From Akkermansiaceae bacterium (lineage in GTDB: Bacteria; Verrucomicrobiota; Verrucomicrobiia; Verrucomicrobiales; Akkermansiaceae): 32,442 nucleotides of DNA. Location of the stretch: positions 1 through 32,442 of the forward strand of contig CAIVSK010000053.1 of NCBI GenBank assembly GCA_903908495.1. Reading direction: 5' to 3'. Within the stretch, counting starts at the first letter, position 1, and each line of letters begins with the position of its first letter. The translations under genes were made by a program, and so were the position numbers. A model generated the notes under the pieces. That model was not told the DNA's origin. It ran no database searches and worked only from the letters and a program-made list of their open reading frames with translations. Positions 22,462 to 28,912 of this stretch are shown piece by piece.

Positions 22462-23778
22462 ATGAAAGCAACCGTCACCCTTACCACCCATGTTCTAACT
22501 GTCTCACTGCTCGCCCTGCTGGCGGGCGACGCCTTCGGTGCCGCCACCTGGCCGCGCTTTCGCGGACCGGACGGTGCCGGCATCGCCGCCGCTGACGCCA
22601 GGCCCGCCACCAGCTGGAGCGAATCGAGCCACCTGCAGTGGAAGACGGCCCTGCCCGGGCCCGGCTCGTCGAGCCCGATCGTGGCGGGCGAGCGGATGTT
22701 TGTCACCTGCTACTCGGGTTACGGCGCGGGCGGCAGCGGCGACAGCCAGGACAAGTTGCAACGCCATCTGGTGTGTCTGGAACGCGCCAGCGGCAAGATC
22801 CTGTGGGACAAGACGGTGGCCGCCGAATTGCCGGAAGACCCGTTCAGCGGCTTTCTAACCGAGCACGGCTATGCCAGCAACACGCCGGTAACAGACGGCG
22901 AACACGTGTATGTGTTTTTCGGCAAGACCGGGGCGCTGGCATTTGATTTCGACGGCAAGCAACTTTGGAAGGTCAATCTCGGCAAGCGCTCCAGTCCCCG
23001 CCACTGGGGATCTGGGGCGAGCCCGCTTCTCTATCAGAACACTCTGATCGTCAACGCGGCCGACGAGAGCCGGGCCATTTACGCGCTCGACAAGCTCACT
23101 GGCAAGGAGATCTGGAAGACCGAGGTGGCCGCGCTGGACCTGAGTTTTGTCACCCCGATTCTGGTGGATGGCGAGGGCGGCCACAGCGATCTGGTACTCG
23201 CGGTGCCGGGCGAAATGTGGGGGCTCAATCCGGAGACCGGCAAGTTGCGCTGGTTTGCCGGGATCCCCATCAAGGGCAACGTTTCGCCCAGCGTGGTGGC
23301 AGCCGATGGCGTCATCTACGCGACCGGCGGGTACCCGCAGCAGGGGACCGTCGCGGTGCGCGCAGGCGGCAAGGGCGACGTCACCAAGACCCATGTCCTG
23401 TGGTCGAGCGAAACCGCTTCCTACGTGCCCTCGCCGGTGGTTTGCAAGGGCCACCTCTATTTTGTCAGCGACCAGGGTTTTGCCACTTGCCTGGAGGCCG
23501 CCACCGGCAAAATGGTGTATAAGGAACGCCTGCCCGGACTGCGCGGCAACAAGCCATTCTATGCCTCGCTCGTGTTGGCCAACGGCCGGCTCTACGCCAC
23601 CAGCCGGCGCGCGGGCACCTTCGTGCTGCAGGCCGACCCGAAGTTTGCCCAGCTCGCCCACAACACGCTGGCCGGCGATGACAGCGACTTCAACGGCACG
23701 CCCGCCTTGGTGGGCCAACAACTTTTCCTGCGCTCCAACCGATTTGTTTACTGCATCGATGGCGGTGCGGGCGGTTGA
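22462..23778 (+). CDS. Secreted PQQ-like beta-propeller repeat protein
   Basis: This 438-aa protein has an N-terminal signal peptide (cleavage near GDAFGA). WPRFRGPDGAGI, the typical opening of the planctomycete/verrucomicrobial 'outer membrane protein assembly BamB-like' propeller family, follows. Propeller blades are marked by repeated 'G..lW' closures: SGKILWDK, GKQLWKVN, TGKEIWKTE, TGKLRWFAG and THVLWSS. There are no residues for PQQ binding or dehydrogenase catalysis that I can identify, so a structural or ligand-binding role is more likely. The start has no Shine-Dalgarno sequence. A TTGACA hexamer lies at 22395-22400, but no good -10 box is placed behind it. The next gene starts 35 nt after the stop. 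Confidence 0.88.
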   Translation: MKATVTLTTHVLTVSLLALLAGDAFGAATWPRFRGPDGAGIAAADARPATSWSESSHLQWKTALPGPGSSSPIVAGERMFVTCYSGYGAGGSGDSQDKLQRHLVCLERASGKILWDKTVAAELPEDPFSGFLTEHGYASNTPVTDGEHVYVFFGKTGALAFDFDGKQLWKVNLGKRSSPRHWGSGASPLLYQNTLIVNAADESRAIYALDKLTGKEIWKTEVAALDLSFVTPILVDGEGGHSDLVLAVPGEMWGLNPETGKLRWFAGIPIKGNVSPSVVAADGVIYATGGYPQQGTVAVRAGGKGDVTKTHVLWSSETASYVPSPVVCKGHLYFVSDQGFATCLEAATGKMVYKERLPGLRGNKPFYASLVLANGRLYATSRRAGTFVLQADPKFAQLAHNTLAGDDSDFNGTPALVGQQLFLRSNRFVYCIDGGAGG

Positions 23779-23812
23779 AATGGAGGGAACGAACAACACA
23801 AAGGAATCCATC

Positions 23813-24256
23813 ATGAAACCATCAGCAATCATTCTGGCGCTGGCACTCAGTGTGTCGGCAGGGTCTCTAACAGCCAAGGACAAGACCGCCGCGCCGCAGG
23901 CCGGCGACCGTCCGCCACCCCCACCCGAAGGTGGCGCACAGGGCGGCCAGCAGCAACACCCGGGCGGGCCACGCCTGTTGCCGCCGGGTGCCGCCGAGGC
24001 ACTGAAACTCACCGCCGAGCAGCAAAAGCAAATCAACGAGCTGGAGGCGGATATCAAAGCCAAGCTCGAGAAAATCCTCACCCCTGAGCAAATGGACCAA
24101 CTCAAACAGATCCGGCCACCGCGTCAGGCACCGCCGCGCGACGGCGCCCCGGGCGCAGACGCCCGCCCCCCTGCTGACGGTGCCGGTGCCGCTCCCGATG
24201 GCCAGGGCAACCCCGACGGCCAAGGCCCGCCACCGCGGCCGCCGATGGAGCAATGA
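23813..24256 (+). CDS. Small periplasmic Spy/CpxP-like protein with Pro/Gly-rich flanks
   Basis: This 147-aa protein starts at the ATG at 23813, which has AAGGA eight bases upstream, one of the few clear Shine-Dalgarno sequences in the window; the frame is open further upstream inside the previous gene. A signal peptide (residues 1-21) is followed by a Pro/Gly/Gln-rich stretch. A single helical segment comes next, LTAEQQKQINELEADIKAKL followed by EKILTPEQMDQL (about 65-100), as in Spy/LTXXQ-type chaperone-like proteins. A second Pro/Gly/Asp-rich tail ends the protein. The LTxEQ...LTPEQ pattern is typical. It sits in a probable operon with the propeller gene. A strong hairpin follows. Confidence 0.78.
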   Translation: MKPSAIILALALSVSAGSLTAKDKTAAPQAGDRPPPPPEGGAQGGQQQHPGGPRLLPPGAAEALKLTAEQQKQINELEADIKAKLEKILTPEQMDQLKQIRPPRQAPPRDGAPGADARPPADGAGAAPDGQGNPDGQGPPPRPPMEQ

Positions 24257-24266
24257 TCCCGCCGCC

Positions 24267-24296
24267 GCGGTCCGCACAGCCCGCTGTGCGGACCGC
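24267..24296 (+). terminator. Perfect 13-bp hairpin after the Spy-like gene
   Basis: GCGGTCCGCACAG (24267-24279) pairs with its exact complement (24284-24296) around a CCCG loop. No T run follows directly, but the stem is very stable. It separates the propeller operon from the DUF2892 remnant and sulfatase. Confidence 0.6.
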
Positions 24297-24357
24297 CCGA
24301 TAATGTCAGTTTGTTGCAGCCCTTGGTCCGCTTCACTCTAACCGCAATACAGCGTCT

Positions 24358-24432
24358 ATGAAAAGCGATTCCCTCATCCGCCTGCTCGCAGGCACGATGG
24401 TGCTGATTGGCAGCGCCCTCACTCATTTATGA
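24358..24432 (+). pseudogene. Truncated DUF2892 (YgaP-type membrane domain) gene start, overlapping the sulfatase frame
   Basis: The ATG opens 24 codons (product begins MKSDSLIRLLAGTMVLIG) that match the first transmembrane part of small DUF2892 proteins, where 'LIRLxAGxxVLxGxAL' is followed by a second helix. Here a TGA ends the frame at 24430-24432, sharing ATGA with the first sulfatase start. After one lost base the sequence would read on as HFMNHP, a plausible continuation, so a frameshift followed by loss of the rest is likely. It could also now serve as a leader peptide that couples translation to the sulfatase. Confidence 0.5.
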
Positions 24433-25871
24433 ACCATCCGAAGCCACCGCCCCGTCGCCCCGCCTCGTTTTTGTTAGCAGTCCCGGCTCTATCCATGCGT
24501 GCCATGCTCATCGCCTCCCTGGTGGCATGCTGCGGCGATAGCGGCGCGCAGCAGCGCCCGGCCCAACCCAACATCCTGGTCTTGCTCGCGGACGACCTCG
24601 GTTGGGGCGACGTCGGGTTTCATCATGCCACCCTGCCCACGCCGCAACTCGACCGGCTCGCCAAGGAGGGCGTTGAGCTGCAACGCTTCTATGCCTATCC
24701 GGTTTGCAGCCCGACCCGCGCCGGACTGCTCACGGGGCAAATGCCGCGCCGCTTCGGCATCGCCGATGTGGTCGGCCCGCAACAAAATCTGCCGGCCGGA
24801 ATCGCGACGCTGCCCCGCACCCTGCAGGCCGCAGGCTATCAAACGTCGCTGGTCGGCAAATGGCATCTCGGCCAATCCGTCGTGCCCCAACAATGCGGCT
24901 TCGACCACTTCTACGGCTTTCTGGGCCCGCAGATTGATTATTTCAAACACACCAATCAGCGCGATGCCATCGATTGGCAGCGCGATGGCAAGACCCTCAA
25001 CGAGACCGGCTACTCGACCTATCTGTTTGCCGACGAAGCCATCCGGCAGTTGAAGCAACGCGATGCCAAGCGGCCGTTCTTCATCGAGGTCGCCTTCAAC
25101 GCGGTGCACGTCCCGCGCAGCGCGCCGCCGGAGTTGTTAGCCAAGTACAAGTCGCTGGGCGAGGCGGCGGCGATCTATGCCGCCGTGACCGAAGCGATGG
25201 ACAGCTCGATCGGGCGGATTCTCGCGACTCTTGATGAGGAGGGCCTGCGCGCCAACACTCTGGTGCTGTTCTTTTCCGACAACGGCGCGGCTGGCCGCGA
25301 CGGCGGCAGCAACGCGCCGTTGCGCGGCGGCAAAGCCACCGTCTTCGATGGCGGCATCCACATGCCCTGCCTGATGCGCTGGCCGGGTCACCTCACACCC
25401 GGCAGCGCCAGCCTGCAACCCATGGCCGTCCACGATGTGTTCCCCACCCTCGCCGCTGCGGCCGGCGCGCCCGTGACCGACCCCACCAAACTCGACGGTA
25501 AAAACCTGTGGCCAGCTCTGAGCGAGGGCCGCGTCATCGACCGCGGTGCCTTCGTCATTGCCGCCATCGACCTGGCGCTCTTCGACGGGGAGTGGAAACT
25601 CATCGAAACCGCCGCCGGCCAGCGCTCGCTCTATCAAATCGTCAAAGACCCCCGCGAAACCACCGACCTGCTCGCCAGCCAAAGCGACGTCGCCGAGCGT
25701 CTCGGCGCGAAGCTCACCGAGGTGAAAAAAGGGCTGCCCGCCGTCAGCACCCGGCCACGCCCCCGGCCGGGTGGCGCGGGTGGCCCGGGCGGAGCTGGAG
25801 GTCCGGCAGGAGCCGGGCCGGGCCGAGCCCGCCCCGGCGCAACCGGCCCGGGCAGCGGGCCTCAGAATTGA
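24429..25871 (+). CDS. Family S1 (formylglycine) sulfatase, exported
   Basis: This protein of up to 480 aa hydrolyses sulfate esters, probably of polysaccharides, outside the cytoplasm. Metal-binding Asp pair D55-D56 lies in LADDLGWGDVGF. C93 in CSPTRAGLLTG is the Cys converted to formylglycine (CxPxR type). GKWHLG near 143, AFNAVHVP near 224 and FFSDNGA near 285 complete the site. The C-terminal substrate part is followed by a Gly/Pro/Ala/Arg-rich tail of about 45 residues with no fold. ATG 24429 gives MNHPKPPPRR before the signal region; ATG 24495 gives a tidier lipoprotein-like signal (LVACC) and may be the real start. No sulfatase-maturase gene is in the window. Confidence 0.9.
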   Translation: MNHPKPPPRRPASFLLAVPALSMRAMLIASLVACCGDSGAQQRPAQPNILVLLADDLGWGDVGFHHATLPTPQLDRLAKEGVELQRFYAYPVCSPTRAGLLTGQMPRRFGIADVVGPQQNLPAGIATLPRTLQAAGYQTSLVGKWHLGQSVVPQQCGFDHFYGFLGPQIDYFKHTNQRDAIDWQRDGKTLNETGYSTYLFADEAIRQLKQRDAKRPFFIEVAFNAVHVPRSAPPELLAKYKSLGEAAAIYAAVTEAMDSSIGRILATLDEEGLRANTLVLFFSDNGAAGRDGGSNAPLRGGKATVFDGGIHMPCLMRWPGHLTPGSASLQPMAVHDVFPTLAAAAGAPVTDPTKLDGKNLWPALSEGRVIDRGAFVIAAIDLALFDGEWKLIETAAGQRSLYQIVKDPRETTDLLASQSDVAERLGAKLTEVKKGLPAVSTRPRPRPGGAGGPGGAGGPAGAGPGRARPGATGPGSGPQN

Positions 25872-25953
25872 GGCAGCGAGCCCAACTCGAGAGGGTTGCC
25901 CGGCGAGTTCGCTTCCCTGAAGTTGCGGTGATCCTCCCGAGGAACTTGAAGAT

Positions 25954-26063
25954 TTACCGCAAAGGCCGCAAAGGGCCGCAAAGAGGCGCAAAGGGAAATG
26001 GGGTATCGAGAATCATCCTGTCTTGCTCCGCGTCCCCTGGCGACCTTTGCGGCTTTGCGGTAA
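25954..26063. repeat. Inverted CCGCAAAGG-type intergenic repeat
   Basis: TTACCGCAAAGGCCGCAAAG (25954-25973) and its near-exact complement (26044-26063, one base missing) frame about 70 nt. The left arm continues as further GCAAAG direct repeats to 25993. It lies between the convergent ends of the sulfatase and recA genes and could serve as a two-way terminator. Similar 'GCAAAGG' intergenic elements are seen in many genomes. Confidence 0.6.
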
Positions 26064-26083
26064 GCATTTTCTTGAATTAAGGA

Positions 26084-27127
26084 TCAGTTCTTTTTCTTTG
26101 CTTCGAGCTGTTCCTTGACCTTGGTTTCGATTTCGGCGTAGAGGACGGGGTCGCCCTTGAGGAGTTCCTTGGCGGCATCGCGGCCTTGGGCGAGCTGGGT
26201 GCCATTATGGCTGAACCACGAGCCGCGCTTTTGCACGATTTCCATTTCCAGAGCCAGGTCGAGCAACGAGCCGGTTGAGGAAATCCCCTCGTTGTACATG
26301 ATGTCGAACTCGGCCTCGGTGAAGGGAGGAGCCACCTTGTTTTTGACGATTTTGACCTTGGTGCGGTTGCCGGTGACGGTGCCGTCGCTGGCTTTGATCT
26401 GGCCGATGCGGCGGATATCGACGCGCAGCGAGGAGAAAAACTTGAGTGCGCGGCCACCGGGGGTGGTCTCGGGATTGCCGAACATGACGCCGATTTTCTC
26501 GCGGATTTGGTTGGTGAAGATGACCACGGTGCGGGCCTTGGACACGAGCGCGGTGAGCTTGCGCATGGCGGCGCTCATCAGGCGGGCCTGCGCACCCACG
26601 GTGGAATCGCCGATTTCCCCGTCGAGTTCCTGCTTGGTGACGAGTGCGGCGACCGAGTCCAGCACGATGACGTCGATGGCATTGGAGCGGACCAGTGCCT
26701 CGCAGATTTGCAGGGCTTCCTCGCCGGACGAGGGTTGCGAAACGAGCAGGTCGTCCATGTTGACGCCGAGTTTTTTGGCGTATTGCGGGTCCAACGCGTG
26801 CTCGACGTCGATGAAGGCGGCGACACCGCCGCGTTTCTGGGCCTGGGCGATGACGGTGAGCGTGAGGGTGGTCTTGCCGGAGGACTCCGGGCCGAACACC
26901 TCGACCATGCGGCCGCGCGGGAAGCCGCCGACGCCCAATGCGCGATCGATGAGCAGGTTGCCGGTGGGGATGACGTCCACATCGACGCGGTGGCCATCGC
27001 CCATGCGCATGATGGCGGCCTCACCGAATTCCTTTTGGATGGAGGCGATGGCGAGGTCGAGGTTGCGCTTGCGGGCTTCGGCGTGTTTCTCAGCGGCGGA
27101 TTCTTCAGAGGATTGTTTGGCGGCCAT
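26084..27127 (-). CDS. recA: RecA recombinase
   Basis: This 347-aa protein forms ATP-dependent filaments on single-stranded DNA for homologous recombination and triggers LexA self-cleavage. The Walker A motif GPESSGKT is at 79-86, the Walker B strand VIVLDS at 153-158, and the L2 DNA-binding loop [14 protein letters not shown] at 217-230. Length and all motifs are normal, and the C-terminus is Lys-rich and ends KKKN. The ATG at 27127 gives MAAKQSS and has no Shine-Dalgarno sequence. A LexA-type box 63 nt upstream implies SOS control. The gene stands alone; recX is not next to it. Confidence 0.98.
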   Translation of the reverse strand: MAAKQSSEESAAEKHAEARKRNLDLAIASIQKEFGEAAIMRMGDGHRVDVDVIPTGNLLIDRALGVGGFPRGRMVEVFGPESSGKTTLTLTVIAQAQKRGGVAAFIDVEHALDPQYAKKLGVNMDDLLVSQPSSGEEALQICEALVRSNAIDVIVLDSVAALVTKQELDGEIGDSTVGAQARLMSAAMRKLTALVSKARTVVIFTNQIREKIGVMFGNPETTPGGRALKFFSSLRVDIRRIGQIKASDGTVTGNRTKVKIVKNKVAPPFTEAEFDIMYNEGISSTGSLLDLALEMEIVQKRGSWFSHNGTQLAQGRDAAKELLKGDPVLYAEIETKVKEQLEAKKKN

Positions 27128-27189
27128 GGGGTGGGTGGTTGGTGTGCAGCTTGTTTACCGCAGCAACGAATAAACGCAAGCTAAAAAGA

Positions 27190-27203
27190 TGTTCGCTCGA
27201 ACA
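27190..27203 (-). promoter_or_regulatory. LexA (SOS) box upstream of recA
   Basis: The sequence TGTTCGCTCGAACA is a perfect dyad matching TGTTC-N4-GAACA, the LexA motif described for Verrucomicrobia. It is 63 nt before the recA start, in the usual place for operator control. LexA itself is not encoded in the window. Confidence 0.8.
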
Positions 27204-27319
27204 AAAAAGTGAGTTTTTCATGATTTGCCGGGATTTTCGCGCGAGGGATGCGCGTCAAATCAGGGTGAATTGAGAAAAATGCGCCGCAGAGCTGGCTTGA
27301 ATGGTAGTGCGGGGGGGGG

Positions 27320-27432
27320 GGATTGTAGCGGCGCACTGTGAGCGCCGATGTGGATGGGATGGCGCTCGCTGGAAATGCAGGTTCATTGGCGGTTCAGGGG
27401 CATCGGCGGTCATAGACACGCCGCTACAATCC
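27320..27432. repeat. Inverted pair of REP-like elements (copies 2 and 3)
   Basis: Copy 2 (27320-27350) and copy 3 (27401-27432, inverted) share ATTGTAGCGGCG-nn-CTGTGA-n-CG-n-CGAT with copy 1 at 9618-9645. The 14 outer bases are exact complements, so the pair can fold into one long stem around a 50-nt centre, like a BIME. Copy 2 is preceded by the G11 run. Confidence 0.7.
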
Positions 27433-27527
27433 GATAAAATTTTTGCACGGCTCAATTGCCTGTTCCCATCACCGGAATGCGATCCCCTTCCCGCCCGGAA
27501 CATGAATGCGAAAGACGTCCAACGTTA

Positions 27528-27977
27528 ATGGGTGCAAATCGCCGCTGCCGACCGGCATCAGCTCCACAATCTCAGATCAACAACCATCCTGCGCGCCGGC
27601 GGCAGGGCTCGACGTCCGAATACGACGACGTTCTTGTCCGCCCCAATTCTGGAATTCTCATCCCTAGGCAGGCGGTGGATGCGATCATCGGGCGGATTGC
27701 CCAAATCTCCCACAAGAGCCTTCGACTTCCTGATTCGCTGCACCGCAAGCTCAAGCAGGCCGCCGATGCGGACGGCATTTCCATCAATCATTTTGTCAGC
27801 CTTGCGGTGGCCGAGAAGCTTTCCGCCATTCAGACCATCGACATTCTTTCCGAGCGAGCCAAGGGAGCCTCGCGTTCTGTGTTTCTTCATGCCATGTCAT
27901 TGGTTCCTCGCGGCGAGATCATTGAGGGAGATGAACCTCGCCCCAAGAAAGGGCGAACAAGACGTCCCACGGAATGA
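27528..27977 (+). pseudogene. Chimeric toxin-antitoxin remnant: PIN-toxin-like fragment fused to HicB-like antitoxin
   Basis: The frame gives up to 149 aa from an ATG at 27528 (a GTG at 27675 is also possible). Residues about 27-57, EYDDVLVRPN...IPRQAVDAIIG, resemble the middle of COG1569 PIN-domain toxins ('EYxDVLxRPxF.l....vdall'). The sequence then switches to a ribbon-helix-helix antitoxin of HicB type: SLRLPDSLHRKLKQAADADG then ISINHFVSLAVAEKLSAI. The Asp/Glu catalytic core of PIN is missing before and after the fragment. The simplest reading is a deletion that joined a toxin gene to its antitoxin. The antitoxin part may still be translated. Confidence 0.55.
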
Positions 27978-28240
27978 CCGCCAAGCCTCACGGCCGCCTA
28001 TGGGACGATTGCCGTGAATAACCTAAATCGCGCCATCATATCAAACCAGATGGCGAACCATGTCAGACAAGGAACCAGGTGATAATACAATAGATCTAAT
28101 TTATTATTTAACCATCGCCCTACCCCCGGACGCAGTATATTAGAGCGTCGGCAGGATTTCACCAAGGTGGCATGCCTTATTTGGCTGTAGATTCAAGTTC
28201 AGCCCGCCCCTAGCGAAAAAAATCGTAGAGAACAACAACA

Positions 28241-28912
28241 ATGAAGACAGCAACCCGCAGAAAAAACCTTGAGGCCGCTTCGATCGGGGCCATCAGCTTG
28301 GTGTCAGCATCAGCTGCCCATGCGAGTTTGACTACGACGGATGTATCCGCGCTGGATCTGACAATATCGACAAATACAGACGGCGGGACGATCTATTTTG
28401 ACCTCGACCGGAGTGGCTCGGCACCCTACGCGGGATTCGTTGCGGGGGCTGTCAGCGGGTACGACTATTCGATTCATCCGGACGGAAGTTTTAATGGAAA
28501 ACCTACTGTGAGCGCCACAGGCTCACATAGCGTTCAGAACAACAAATTCAGCAGTGGTGCATTGATCGGCGCAGAGGGCACTTGGGGCACGTCCGCGGTC
28601 CTGGACAGTGGGACTGTTGGTGGACCTTGGAACGGTACCAATGGCGAAGGCTACCTCGGGTTGCGGATGTCTGCGGGAGGCAGTGACTATCAATATGGCT
28701 GGGCATTGCTCGACTACGAGGATGGAGCGGGCCAAATCAGCTTGAAGTCGTTCGGCTACGAAAGCGTGCTCAACCAGTCGATTGGAGCGGGGGCGGGAAT
28801 TTCCGCGATTCCAGAGCCAGGGAATATGTCGATGCTGGCGGCGCTGTTGTCAGGTTCAGTGCTGTTGCGCTCGCGGCGTCGCATGGTGAGGCAGGATTCG
28901 CATGAGGTCTGA
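28241..28912 (+). CDS. PEP-CTERM surface protein
   Basis: This 223-aa protein has a signal peptide ending near AAHAS (residues 25-29). An about 160-residue, Gly/Ser/Asp-rich, strand-rich middle follows, and a PEP-CTERM sorting signal ends the protein: IPEPG at about 191, a hydrophobic MSMLAALLSGSVLL helix and an RSRRR stop. Exosortase would cut at PEP and the protein would be released or anchored outside. The middle (for example GYLGLRMSAGGSDYQYGWALLDY) is like other verrucomicrobial 'LGLRF...YGW' PEP-CTERM proteins. The 223 bp before the ATG are AT-richer than the rest of the window and hold TATATT (28136-28141), a possible -10 box. The stop overlaps the next gene by 11 nt. Confidence 0.85.
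   Translation: MKTATRRKNLEAASIGAISLVSASAAHASLTTTDVSALDLTISTNTDGGTIYFDLDRSGSAPYAGFVAGAVSGYDYSIHPDGSFNGKPTVSATGSHSVQNNKFSSGALIGAEGTWGTSAVLDSGTVGGPWNGTNGEGYLGLRMSAGGSDYQYGWALLDYEDGAGQISLKSFGYESVLNQSIGAGAGISAIPEPGNMSMLAALLSGSVLLRSRRRMVRQDSHEV

Larger units (their letters stand above)
27128..27527. other. recA upstream region
   Basis: These 400 bp contain no gene that I can support. They hold the putative LexA box, a run of eleven G (27311-27321) and the inverted REP pair, which are listed separately. The recA promoter must lie here on the minus strand, but I could not place its -10 box with confidence. Confidence 0.5.

Noticed and set aside
22855-24105. Minus-strand open frame of 416 codons
   Set aside because: It is antisense to the propeller and Spy-like genes and shows no signature.
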